The notes: generated by a model not told the origin, from the letters alone. Shown: positions 47,948-56,182, numbered from the stretch's first letter. The stretch is DNA of 64,000 nucleotides from Colwellia_A sp047621305 (GCA_047621305.1 JBLHNB010000004.1:1-64000); one strand, 5' to 3'. Numbers and translations are program-made.

Positions 47948-48543
47948 AAGCCCGGTGTCTGCTTTATAGTGTAAATAGCGATTTGTTTTGTGAAGGGATT
48001 GCGATCAATAACTTGATCACAAGACGCACGAAGTTAAGGCGAAAAATAAAATACTTGTTCGTCGGTTTATTCTTTACTGTTTCATGGTGTTGTTTATTTT
48101 TTCCTTAACTTATTATGCCACCCATAATAAATACTGACAAAATAAAGATAAAAATAGACAGCAGTGCAGAATGACGACAATACAGCAAACGCTTAGGCAC
48201 GATTGAACCTGTGTTTAGCAATATCACTGTCAATAAGGCATGAATAAATTTACCTTGCGCGGACAAGAAAAAGTAAATACCCAGTGGCAAATGTATTGCT
48301 TAGCTCATAATATAGAGACGTTAAGAAACAACCGGCACTCATGGTAATTCCTTGTTTAGCCACACTAAAGCAACCTAAAAAGACAAAATAAGTAAAAACC
48401 AGTCATTATCCAATGCTCAAGATGCAAAAATAAAAATCGGCCAAAAACGTAAACGTTTTTGATTGTTTAAAAAAAACAATACCGTTAGAGTGTTACAATT
48501 AATAATAATAATATAAAAGCAAGTAATTCTACAGGCTCGTTAG
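47941..48543 (+). repeat. Non-coding cassette-like repeat, copy A (interrupted)
   Basis: The first 95 or so bases (from GTTGGACAAGCCCGGTGTCT) match copy B at 53936 with few changes, and so do bases about 48423-48500. About 390 bases at 48037-48422 are absent from copy B and look like an insertion. The end carries TAATTCTACAGGCTCGTTAG, shared with the partial copy at 50513. No gene is needed to explain the repeat. Confidence 0.75.
48105..48290 (-). pseudogene. Possible decayed small membrane protein (Pmp3/YqaE-like)
   Basis: This 61-residue frame inside the insertion of repeat copy A has PLGIYFFLSAQGKFIHALLT, reminiscent of the LPPLGV-GKxF--NLLLT pattern of Pmp3 proteins, then a second hydrophobic stretch. 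It starts with TTG right after a stop and lacks the family's C-terminal pattern in frame. It may be a fossil or a chance frame. Confidence 0.25.
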
Positions 48544-48560
48544 CAGGTAAAGAAATAACT

Positions 48561-48737
48561 ATGAGTAAATGGAATAAATCTGGCAAAGTTAATAATCCTG
48601 TTCTTTTTGGTATTTCAATGGGAGTTGCATTGGGAGCAAGTCTCGGTGTTGCATTAAACAGTGTTACTTTTGGTGTAAGTACTGGTATTGTAATGTCAGT
48701 TGCTTTCTGGGCTTCGGCTAAAAAATCAAATAAATAG
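48561..48737 (+). CDS. Small glycine-rich membrane protein, integron cassette
   Basis: This 58-residue protein (MSKWNKSGKVNNPVLFG, then two hydrophobic stretches with GVALGASLGVAL and GVSTGIVMSVAF, ending SAKKSNK) has GxxxG spacing like a glycine-zipper membrane peptide. It begins 18 bases after a GTTAG core and is followed within 30 bases by an attC-like site, the usual compact cassette layout. Function unknown. Confidence 0.72.
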   Translation: MSKWNKSGKVNNPVLFGISMGVALGASLGVALNSVTFGVSTGIVMSVAFWASAKKSNK

Positions 48738-48763
48738 TTACTCGTAGTTTACACTGCAAGGTA

Positions 48764-48850
48764 ATTAAACAAGGACAAAAAACAGTTGATTTTTGCTCCT
48801 TCGTCGCTATTTTAACCAACAATTTTTTGCCTGCTAATTGGGCGTTAAAT
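48764..48850 (+). other. attC-like recombination site
   Basis: An 87-bp imperfect palindrome. Main arms are GGACAAAAAACAGTTG (48773-48788) and CAACAATTTTTTGCC (48817-48831), with loop TTCGTCGCTATTTTAAC, ending GGGCGTTAAAT, where GTTAAAT fits GTTRRRY. The left core ATTAAAC is close to RYYYAAC. Size and shape fit a gammaproteobacterial attC. The loop closely resembles that at 55450. Confidence 0.72.
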
Positions 48851-48882
48851 ACTCTTCATGCATTTCCATACTTGAGGTGATA

Positions 48883-49776
48883 ATGAAAACTGTATTAGAA
48901 TACAGTCAAAAAAATATATTGATAATTCCTCAATCTTTATATGGTATGGGCGACATTCAGCAATTAATATATGACGGCAACTCAGGCGTTTTTTATAAAG
49001 ATCTAAAGCAAGATTTAGTTGATGTAGAGTTCTATACAAATATTCCCTGTGTAGTTTACATTGAAAGTGGGCAAGAAATAATTACGACCTCTGACAATAA
49101 AACACATGAATTACCTGCCCGTACTGCAATATTTTTACCGCAAGGGCTTAATCTTCATTCTGATTATGTAAAGATTACTGAAAATTTAAAAGCTTATCTG
49201 ATTTTCTTTACGGATGATGTACTCACTGATTTCATTAGTGCTAAAAAAACAAATGAAATAAATAGAGGTGTTCAGCCTAAATTACTAAAAATTCAATGTG
49301 ATAGTTTAATTGAAGTATATTTTAGCTCTATTCAGTTATTAAAGAAGCAAAGATGTAATTCACCAGCGCTCGTTAGAATTAAGCTTCTTGAATTTTTACA
49401 TCTATTAAGTATATATGATGAACGTATCTTTCATGCTGCGTTTCAATCAACTCAAACATCAAATTCCTCAAAACGAAACCTCTCTCGTTTATTAAAAAAT
49501 AGCGATATACTAAAATTAACCATCAGTGATTTAGCTAATTTATCAGGCAGAAGTATTTCTACTTTTACCAGAGATTTTAAAGCTATATATGGCATAGCTC
49601 CTAAGCAATGGTTACAAAATAAAAGATTAGACCGCGCTTATGAACAATTGACTAATACAGAATTAAATGTGACGCATGTAGCCGCAGATTTAGGCTATGA
49701 GAATGTATCTCATTTTATTAAATCTTTTAAAGAAAAGTACAAAATAACACCAAAGCAATTAAAGCAAAGTAATTGA
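48883..49776 (+). CDS. AraC family transcriptional regulator
   Basis: This protein of about 297 residues has a cupin-like sensor (to about residue 185) and a C-terminal AraC double helix-turn-helix (SDLANLSGRSISTFTRDFK and VAADLGYENVSHFIKSFK). The frame stays open upstream through the attC-like site, but ATG 48883, after GAGGTGATA, is the better start. It shares a cassette with the monooxygenase-like gene 90 bp downstream, which it probably regulates. Confidence 0.88.
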   Translation: MKTVLEYSQKNILIIPQSLYGMGDIQQLIYDGNSGVFYKDLKQDLVDVEFYTNIPCVVYIESGQEIITTSDNKTHELPARTAIFLPQGLNLHSDYVKITENLKAYLIFFTDDVLTDFISAKKTNEINRGVQPKLLKIQCDSLIEVYFSSIQLLKKQRCNSPALVRIKLLEFLHLLSIYDERIFHAAFQSTQTSNSSKRNLSRLLKNSDILKLTISDLANLSGRSISTFTRDFKAIYGIAPKQWLQNKRLDRAYEQLTNTELNVTHVAADLGYENVSHFIKSFKEKYKITPKQLKQSN

Positions 49777-49866
49777 TTGAAAAACGTCATTTTTGTCTAT
49801 TTATGAGTAGTTTACTTTTTCGTTCGTGATTAAATAACCACTGTTAATTAATCAACGGAGTAAATA

Positions 49867-50157
49867 ATGAGCGTAAGAGTAACCCTTAATTGCCAAGTAA
49901 AACCTAAAGAACTTGAAGTATTACTGCCTTTTTTAGAAAAAAACTTACCTAATGTTAGAGAATTTAATGGCTGCATGAGTGTGACTGTTTATTTTGATAA
50001 AGATAGTTCCGAAATGTTGCTTGAAGAAGAGTGGCTTAGTTGTGAGCACCATCAGGCCTATATAAAACATATTGAAAATAATGGTATATTAGGTGAATTA
50101 GCTGGTTTTTTAGCGTCGTCTCCTGTTATTAAGTATTTACAGAAAGTTGAAGTTTAA
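49867..50157 (+). CDS. Antibiotic biosynthesis monooxygenase (ABM)-domain protein
   Basis: This 96-residue protein has the ferredoxin-like ABM fold (VRVTLNCQVKPKELEVLL, then MLLEEEWLS-HHQAYIKH), as in YgiN-type quinol monooxygenases. Members work as small dimers on quinones or related compounds. An ACGGAG ribosome site precedes the ATG. It follows an AraC gene, and its 3' flank is interrupted by a group II intron end. Confidence 0.85.
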   Translation: MSVRVTLNCQVKPKELEVLLPFLEKNLPNVREFNGCMSVTVYFDKDSSEMLLEEEWLSCEHHQAYIKHIENNGILGELAGFLASSPVIKYLQKVEV

Positions 50158-50185
50158 ACAAGTAGTATATAAAACGAGCACTTAA

Positions 50186-50512
50186 ATCGGGTAGCCAGAG
50201 GTGTCTAACCTCCAGTCCCACACCACCCTGCATGCGGCTCCGCACAGGGCGGTTTATTGACCATGATGGATTTTAATCCAGATATCCTTAAGTGAGAGTA
50301 ACCCCGCATTGACTAAGTAGATATTGCTCAATGATCTATTTATTCCTTTTGTTTTAGCACCTCGCCATACTCCTTTTCTCGTCGCTCCACAGCTTAACGC
50401 TAGTAGTACACCCCGTTTTAATAGATTTTTCATTTTAGTTATTGGCTTACGCCATTGTCGCCAGTAACACATTCATATTCTGCGGCGGATACATTGATCT
50501 AAATCGACACAT
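50186..50512 (-). mobile_element. 3' part of a group II intron: maturase C-terminus and RNA domains V-VI
   Basis: Read on the minus strand, the sequence begins VDLDQCIRRRI, shifts frame near 50476, then continues MCYWRQWRKPITKMKNLL to LLSLKDIW and a stop at 50254. This is the C-terminal maturase/X region of LtrA-type proteins. After the stop come AACCGCCCTGTGCGG and GCATGCAGGGTGGTGTGGG, as in the 3' end of bacterial group II introns, ending near CTACCCGAT at 50186. The RT domain is missing here; it lies 2 kb away at 52651-53256. Confidence 0.83.
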
Positions 50513-50592
50513 AATTGTTTAAAAAATCAATACCACTAGAGTGTGCCGACTAATAAATAATATAAAAACGAGTAATTCTACAGGCTCGTTAG
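50513..50592 (+). repeat. Partial third copy of the non-coding cassette repeat
   Basis: These 80 bases match the last 80 of copy A (48463-48543): TTGTTTAAAAAA, AGAGTGT, AATAATATAAAA, then TAATTCTACAGGCTCGTTAG identical over 20 bases. The match begins exactly where the intron fragment ends, so this marks a rearrangement junction. The sequence after GTTAG is unrelated among copies, as at a cassette boundary. Confidence 0.75.
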
Positions 50593-50648
50593 TTGCCACG
50601 GATGGATTTATCGATGAGTATTCATGTTCGCAACTGAAATAGCTCCGA

Positions 50649-51571
50649 TTATAGCCAAGCGCCATTTTTAAATAACTCTTGTTTGTTTTTCATGATTTTG
50701 GAAATTATTTCTCTTAACCAGAGTAAACCTACATCTCGGTTACTTCGGTTATGCCATGCCATTGATATTTCAGCTGGTGGGATGTCTATGGGCATAGATT
50801 TAACAATTAGCTCTCCGCTTTTTATATGTTCAAAAGCAATGGGGTAAGGCAAAACACTTATCAGAGATGTTTGTTTAATCAAGCTCATTGCTCCGACAAA
50901 ACTATTTGTCGTCATGGCTATACGGCGAGTTAAGTTTTGCTCAGCTAATTTAATATCAACAATGCCAGATGCATCACCAGATAAAGATACCAATAAATTA
51001 TCACTATTAACGAGTGCTTTTATATCAAACTCTTTATCCATCAACGGGTGTTGAGGTGACATTATAACTACAAAGTAGTTAGTACATAAGTGTTGTCTTT
51101 GAATGTATCTACCTAAATCAGGAACATAGTCGGCAATAAGGTCAACTTGAGCGTCCATTAACAAGCTTTCACCATTCATTGTATAGGGTACTGCATGAAT
51201 ATTAATGTGTGGTGCAGTTTGTTCTATCACTTGTCTTAGTTCTAACCACAATAGCGATAACATGCCTTCGGTTAACGCTATTCTAAAAGTACGTTTTGCG
51301 TAATAAGGTACAAAATATTTAGGGTTAACAACATCAGAAATTATATTTAATGAACTTGATATTTGTAACCACAATGAAGTAGCAAAAGGAGTGGGTTTAA
51401 TACCTGACCATCTTTAATAAATAAAGGGTCTTTATAAACATGACGCATACGCGATAAAGCATTGGATACCGAAGGTTGTGTCATAGATAACCGTAGCGCA
51501 GCACTACTCACAGATTGTTCTTGCATTATGGCGTCAAAAATCACCATTAAGTTTAAATCAGGTTTACTCAT
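50649..51571 (-). pseudogene. LysR family regulator broken by a single-base frameshift
   Basis: The N-terminal frame (from 51571) encodes LNLMVIFDAIMQEQSVSSAA and the HTH LSMTQPSVSNALSRM. It shifts out near 51403. The other frame then continues through ISSSLNIISDVV and the effector domain to 50649. Adding one G to CAGGT restores DGQGIKPTPFA, the normal LysR linker. Full length would be about 307 residues. It is divergent from the quinone oxidoreductase gene. Either a recent null allele or a sequencing error. Confidence 0.85.
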
Positions 51572-51696
51572 TTCAATAACGATACATCATATTAATCAAT
51601 GGGTACTATATTAACTATCAATTAGAGATTATCAATGAGTTTGTCGATACTAGCGTCAACAAAGTAACTAACTTCAACAAATTACTAGGAATTTCA

Positions 51697-52635
51697 ATGA
51701 AAGCAGCATATATAAAGCAGTATGGTAGCGTAGAGAATTTAATTATTGGTGATTTACCAAAACCCAGCATTTCAGCTTTTCAGGTACTAATCAAAGTAAA
51801 AGCAGCTGGTGTCAATCCGGTAGATTTTCATATTAGAAACGGCATGTTAAAAGACTCAGGTACCCACGAGCTACCATTAGTCTTAGGTTGGGACGCAGCA
51901 GGTGTTGTGAATGAAGTAGGGCAACACGTAACAGATTTTAAACTAGGTGATGAGGTTTATGTATATTCACCATTAACAGGGCAAGGCGCACAAGCAGAAT
52001 ATTTAGCCGTAAATGCCGATATTGTCGCACATAAACCTGCATCCTTAAACTTTATACAAAGTGCTGCGGTACCTTTAGCTGCTTTAACGGCACTGCAAGC
52101 ATTAACAACACATGGTGAATTACAAAAAGGTCAAAAAGTATTGATCCATAATGCATCGGGTGGTGTAGGTAATTTTGCAGTACAAATAGCCAAAAACATA
52201 GGTGCATATGTCATAGCGACAGGATCACAAGCTAAAAAAGATTTCATTACGGGCCTTGGCGCTGATGAATTTATTGATTACAAGCAAGACGATTTTGAAC
52301 AGCATGTTTCTGACATGGACTTAGTATTTGCAGCAGTAGGGGGCAATAACATCGTTGAGCGTTCACTAGCTGTAATAAAACCCAATGGCCGATTAATTAC
52401 ATTATTAGATGAAATCGACGAGATAAAAGCACAATCAAAAAATATTTATTATGCGCGTATGATAGTAGAACCATCAAAAAATGAGCTTAACATCATAACT
52501 AATATGCTTGAATCAAATCAGCTTAAAGTAACAATCGATTCAGTTTTTAGCTTAGATGACGCGAAGCAAGCCATGATAAAAAGCGAAAGTACCCACGCAA
52601 CCGGAAAAATAGTTATTGAAGTGGCAGTCAATTAA
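51697..52635 (+). CDS. NADP-dependent quinone oxidoreductase, zinc-free MDR family
   Basis: This 312-residue enzyme has a GroES-like N-terminal domain (KAAGVNPVDFHIRNG) and a Rossmann domain (LIHNASGGVGNFAVQIAK), without zinc ligands. It resembles quinone or enone reductases. AGGA lies upstream of the ATG. It is divergent from the broken LysR gene, its probable regulator, and forms a cassette pair with it. Intron fragments lie on both sides. Confidence 0.88.
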   Translation: MKAAYIKQYGSVENLIIGDLPKPSISAFQVLIKVKAAGVNPVDFHIRNGMLKDSGTHELPLVLGWDAAGVVNEVGQHVTDFKLGDEVYVYSPLTGQGAQAEYLAVNADIVAHKPASLNFIQSAAVPLAALTALQALTTHGELQKGQKVLIHNASGGVGNFAVQIAKNIGAYVIATGSQAKKDFITGLGADEFIDYKQDDFEQHVSDMDLVFAAVGGNNIVERSLAVIKPNGRLITLLDEIDEIKAQSKNIYYARMIVEPSKNELNIITNMLESNQLKVTIDSVFSLDDAKQAMIKSESTHATGKIVIEVAVN

Positions 52636-52650
52636 TTCCAAATTGAACTG

Positions 52651-53256
52651 TCAAAAAGTTTGAGTGTTTGCTGTATAAACAAGCTCATCGAGCACCCTAT
52701 CTTTTATCTTTAAACCTATTTTATGCATGAGTAAATCATGATTAACTCGATCAAAAAATTTAGATAAGTCTATATCAACGGCTATTTTACGACCCAACTT
52801 AATACCTGTTTGCAGATATTTTACCGCTTGTACTGCATTACAGTTTGGGCAAAAACCATAGCTATAAGGTGAAAAGTGAGGGTCAAATAGTGGATTGAGT
52901 CGTTGATGGATTGCTTGTTGGATAAACCTATCGAGTACGGTAGGAATACCCAGCCCTCGCGAGTCATCATCAGGTTTGGGGATGTTGACCTGTAGCGCAG
53001 CGCTAGGGTGGTATGTTCCTTGAGTAATTTATGCTTTGATGTTTTCCCAATTTGCGTTAGCAAAGGCAGGAAAGCCATCTCTCGTCATTCCATCAATACC
53101 TGCACTGCCTTTATTGGCTTATACTCGTTTCCAAGCGCTAGCCAAATTGGTAGGTGTTAACAGTTTATCGATAAGATTTTCATGTAAGGCTGGGGTTGAT
53201 ATGCCATGCTCAATAACATAATTACCTGACGGTAATTTGGATGTATTCAAATGCAT
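52651..53256 (-). pseudogene. 5' half of a group II intron reverse transcriptase/maturase (LtrA type)
   Basis: A single frame from ATG 53256, preceded by AAAGGAGG, reads through two stops (53119-53121 and 53029-53031). It encodes ANKGSAGIDGM, then NIPKPDDDSRGLGIPTVLDR, FIQQAIHQRL, HFSPYSYGF and VDIDLSKFFDRVNHDLL. These are RT domains 0-4 of bacterial group II introns. It stops near IKDRVLDELV, before the YADD catalytic site, so it is dead. The matching C-terminus lies at 50186-50512. Confidence 0.87.
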
Positions 53257-53319
53257 AAATGTTCCTCCTTTAGTTAATGTTCAGGCCTTCACCATGTCCC
53301 AACCATTACGATGGGCGTT

Positions 53320-53495
53320 GAGGCTGTAGAATTTCTCCAAAGTGGAAAATGACGGATGATATTTATGTTCATAGATCCTGCTAAGGTGATTTTTTAGTAG
53401 AATATTATCTCATATTTCACGTATTAACGTGTTTTCGGGTACAATGTTTAATAATTTCGAGGCTGTTTTTTCTAAAAGAGAAATTCTACAGGCTC
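53320..53495. repeat. Inverted repeat between intron ORF and DUF4440 cassette
   Basis: GAGGCTGTAGAATTTCTC (53320-53337) and GAGAAATTCTACAGGCTC (53478-53495) are inverted copies with one mismatch over 18 bases. The right arm is the third example of the TTCTACAGGCTC boundary motif, here ending ATTAGGC. The left arm lies in the intron's presumed 5' RNA region. The repeat may be the broken attC into which the intron inserted. Confidence 0.55.
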
Positions 53496-53518
53496 ATTAG
53501 GCTACTAGGGAGGTAACT

Positions 53519-53893
53519 GTGAATTCCGCATTAAAAAAAGAAATAATTGAGGCTGAGGAAAGTTTGAAATTAGCAATGGTTTCATCTGATGTTGATGCTC
53601 TTAACCAACTTCTTTCTGAGGAGTTAATGTTTACTAATCACATGGGGCAAATCCTTTCAAAAAGTGATGATTTAGCTGCTCACACTAAAGGCGACTTTAA
53701 AATTAGTAACTTATCATTATCCGATCAAATAATAAAACGCTCTGGTAATGTTGTTATTGTCTCAGCTCATACAAAAATTATAGGCAGTTACAAAGGTGAA
53801 ACTAGTAGTGGTAATTTTCGATTCACAAGAGTGTGGGAAAAGCATGATAGTAAATGGCAAGTTTTGGCTGGGCATGCTTGCATAGTAGCCTAA
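53519..53893 (+). CDS. DUF4440/SnoaL-like (NTF2 fold) protein
   Basis: This 124-residue protein has the NTF2-like pattern: an N-terminal helix pair (EAEESLKLAMVSSDVDALNQLLSEE region), FTNHMGQIL and a closing strand FTRVWEKHDSKWQVLAGH. DUF4440 proteins have varied or unknown activity. The start is GTG, with GGGAGGT at good spacing. It is a compact cassette: 19 bases after an ATTAGGC core, with its stop codon inside the next attC-like site. Confidence 0.83.
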   Translation: MNSALKKEIIEAEESLKLAMVSSDVDALNQLLSEELMFTNHMGQILSKSDDLAAHTKGDFKISNLSLSDQIIKRSGNVVIVSAHTKIIGSYKGETSSGNFRFTRVWEKHDSKWQVLAGHACIVA

Positions 53894-53942
53894 CAAATAA
53901 GAATAGGTGTCGCGTAGCCGACACCTTATTCGGGTGTTGGAC
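53888..53942 (+). other. attC-like recombination site B
   Basis: A 55-bp imperfect palindrome begins GCCTAAC (fits RYYYAAC) and ends GTTGGAC (fits GTTRRRY), with an inner stem AGGTGTCG/CGACACCT and outer pairing AATAAG/CTTATT. The TAA stop of the DUF4440 gene is within its left core. Size and symmetry match short attC sites such as those of resistance cassettes. Confidence 0.78.
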
Positions 53943-54127
53943 AAGCCCGGTGTCTGCTTTATAGTCTAAATAGCGATTTGTTTTGTGAAGGGATTGCAAT
54001 CAACAACTTGATCGCAAGAAGTTAACGATGTAAAAATAAAAATCACCAAAAACGTAAACGCTTTGATTGTTAAAAGAAAACAATCTCGTTAGAGTATTTT
54101 GAATAAAATAATTTAAAAAGCTCGTTA
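53936..54127 (+). repeat. Non-coding cassette-like repeat, copy B
   Basis: From GTTGGACAAGCCCGGTGTCT to AAAGCTCGTTAT, this 190-bp stretch matches copy A (47941-48543) without its insertion. It includes AGCGATTTGTTTTGTGAAGGG and AAAAACGTAAACG. No frame is coding. Lying between two cores, it behaves like an ORF-less cassette. Confidence 0.75.
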
Positions 54128-54166
54128 TATTTTTCGTCTACCATCTGAGAGACTGGGTATTCAATA

Positions 54167-54973
54167 ATGCTGATAAACATTAATGATTACTCCTTCCAAG
54201 GTCGCGTAAATAATTCAAATTACTATATTACCTTCAAACCAATATCACCATTAAGTAATTGGGTACAGGAATTTTGGCAACTTAATGTACCTGATGGTAA
54301 GTATTTTTATCGTAGTGTTCCTGATAATTGCGTCGACATAATAATTAACCTTACTTTTCCTGAAGAAGCCTTTATTGTTACTCCATTCTCCTCAGCTAAA
54401 GTATTTGAAATGACAGGGCCTGTTTCATATTTTGGTATTCGGTTTCGTATATTAGGGCATCAAGGAATAATACAGACCCCTCTGGGGGAATGGAGTAATG
54501 ATGACAACGTCACAAACCTCAGTGACATATTACCTAAACATTTATTAAGTCCTTTATACAATAGTGCTTATCAGGCAATGTCATTTCAAAAACGTTGTGA
54601 GTTTCTTTCACAAATATTGTTTGGTGTCTTACGTTCTAGCGAAGTAGATCGGAGATTAATACGCTATATTTTGTATTGTGATCAAAATATTACATCTAAT
54701 ATTGATTTATCTAATAAGCAATGTTCTGAATTTGGTGTGTCAGCTCGACACCTTCGTCGGTTAACTTCTCAATATTTAGGTCTTTCGCCTAGAGAATTCG
54801 CTAAGGTTTTTCGTTTTCAGAAAACAGTACGTGCTATGAATACGGAAAATTGTGCCAATGTATGGGCGCATTGTTATTACGATCAACCGCATTTTAATCG
54901 AGATTTTAAAAATATGTCTGGTGTTACTCCAAACGAGTTTAGAACTATGTCCGCTTTGTACAATACAGATTAA
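54167..54973 (+). CDS. AraC family regulator
   Basis: This 268-residue protein has an N-terminal domain of the DUF6597 type (FKPISPLSNWVQEFWQL, RSVPDNCVDIIINL) and a C-terminal AraC DNA-binding domain (GVSARHLRRLTSQYLGLSPREFAK, YYDQPHFNRDFKNMSGVTP). It is paired with a VOC gene 52 bp downstream, probably its target. The pair looks like one cassette. Confidence 0.86.
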   Translation: MLININDYSFQGRVNNSNYYITFKPISPLSNWVQEFWQLNVPDGKYFYRSVPDNCVDIIINLTFPEEAFIVTPFSSAKVFEMTGPVSYFGIRFRILGHQGIIQTPLGEWSNDDNVTNLSDILPKHLLSPLYNSAYQAMSFQKRCEFLSQILFGVLRSSEVDRRLIRYILYCDQNITSNIDLSNKQCSEFGVSARHLRRLTSQYLGLSPREFAKVFRFQKTVRAMNTENCANVWAHCYYDQPHFNRDFKNMSGVTPNEFRTMSALYNTD

Positions 54974-55025
54974 ATTAAAAGACTAATAATACTGTTTTAA
55001 TAATCTAATCTCAGGAGTAAATTAA

Positions 55026-55424
55026 ATGATAGCAGTTGACGCTATGTTCCCCGTAATGGTGACCCGTAATTTGGCAGCAGTGAAGCTGTTTTATGAGACC
55101 GTTTTTGGGTTTACAGCCGTATTTTATGATTCTAATTTTTACCTTCATTTGATATCACCCAATAATAATATCCAGCTTGGTTTTCTGTTGCCTAACCTGG
55201 CAAGCCAGCCCGAATTTCTTCATCCTATAATGTCTTCTAAGGGTTTTATTCTTTCGCTTGAAGTCAAAGATGCTGCCTTAGCATATACAGAAGCTAAACA
55301 AATGGATCTCAATCTTATAATGACTTTAAAACAAGAAGAATGGGGGCAAATACATTTTATGATTCAAGATCCCGCAGGCTTTAGTGTTGATGTAGTTCAA
55401 CATCTGCAAACAACAGATAACTAA
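55026..55424 (+). CDS. VOC/glyoxalase superfamily protein
   Basis: This 132-residue protein has two beta-alpha-beta-beta-beta units (VTRNLAAVKLFYETVFGF, IHFMIQDPAGFSVDVVQ), as in glyoxalase and bleomycin-resistance proteins. A CAGGAG site precedes the ATG. Members bind a metal or sequester small molecules; the ligand here is unknown. It follows an AraC gene and ends just before an attC-like hairpin. Confidence 0.85.
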   Translation: MIAVDAMFPVMVTRNLAAVKLFYETVFGFTAVFYDSNFYLHLISPNNNIQLGFLLPNLASQPEFLHPIMSSKGFILSLEVKDAALAYTEAKQMDLNLIMTLKQEEWGQIHFMIQDPAGFSVDVVQHLQTTDN

Positions 55425-55800
55425 CTTAAAAATATAAGAAATTTAATAAGACTAAAAACAGTGGGCTGTTCGCTTCGTTCTATTTTAACCCACTATTTTT
55501 AGTCCCTAAACAACAGTTACAATACAAAACCTAATCCAAAACTAGATTTCGATATAACTGCTAATTAAAGCAAAGTCGTATTCGTTGACACCTTCAAAGT
55601 GGTCGAGATATTGTGGCTCAGTTAAATATAATTAGATGACACTGATGGTAGAGATTTTCTATTAAATACACTAAGTAGTTTATTCATTGTCACCTGTATG
55701 AAAAATAAATATGGGCCTTTTTAAAAAGGGGAAATTCCACGTTGAATAGTGTGTTCCCTGCGGTTAATCTTGATGGTACATATACAAGCTAGGACTGTAG
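55425..55800. other. 376-bp gap at the right edge of the cassette region
   Basis: Apart from the attC-like hairpin at 55450, no gene or repeat is recognised. This is the likely boundary between the cassette array and chromosome backbone. Confidence 0.45.
55450..55504 (+). other. attC-like hairpin after the last cassette
   Basis: Arms GACTAAAAACAGTGGG and CCCACTATTTTTAGTC pair with one mismatch over 16 bases around a loop TTCGTTCTATTTTAA. That loop nearly equals the loop of the site at 48764. Outer cores are degenerate, so this site may be inactive. Confidence 0.6.
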
Positions 55801-56049
55801 TTATCTAGATCCTTTACGCCTAATTTTATTAAGCCATTTATCCATATTCACTGCACTTGTCCGCATCCAGCGTTGACACTTACGTAGCCAAACCTTTGCC
55901 CAATTATATTCTAAACTTAATAAGGCAAGCCCCAGAGGCAGAAATAAAATAGCCGGTCCTGGTAAGATAATAAAAATCAGGCCAAGGGCAATCAATATAA
56001 AACCCAATAAAGAGATAAAGTAACGTTTAACTTTAGACAACATAGACAT
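55801..56049 (-). CDS. PGPGW-type small membrane protein
   Basis: This 82-residue protein has two hydrophobic helices around FIILPGPAILFLPLGLALLS, matching the PGPGW family, and a basic tail (WLNKIRRKGSR). Two ATG codons six bases apart could start it. Function unknown. Confidence 0.78.
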   Translation of the reverse strand: MSMLSKVKRYFISLLGFILIALGLIFIILPGPAILFLPLGLALLSLEYNWAKVWLRKCQRWMRTSAVNMDKWLNKIRRKGSR

Positions 56050-56182
56050 AACCTAAAATAGCTATAATTAAACGAATAGAAAGCAAGTAACATTCCACAT
56101 ACAAATATCAATATAAACAGATAGATACTTAAAATCATAACGAGAGATAGTGTAAAAATTAACTAAAATCGCTATTATTTAG

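Noticed and set aside
47914..48108. Plus-strand frame after the coiled-coil gene
   Set aside because: It runs through the attC-like site and the non-coding repeat; it has no ribosome site and shares its sequence with non-coding copy B.
52821..53221. Short frames on both strands over the intron region
   Set aside because: They are shadows of the RT pseudogene frame, which gives clear group II RT motifs instead.
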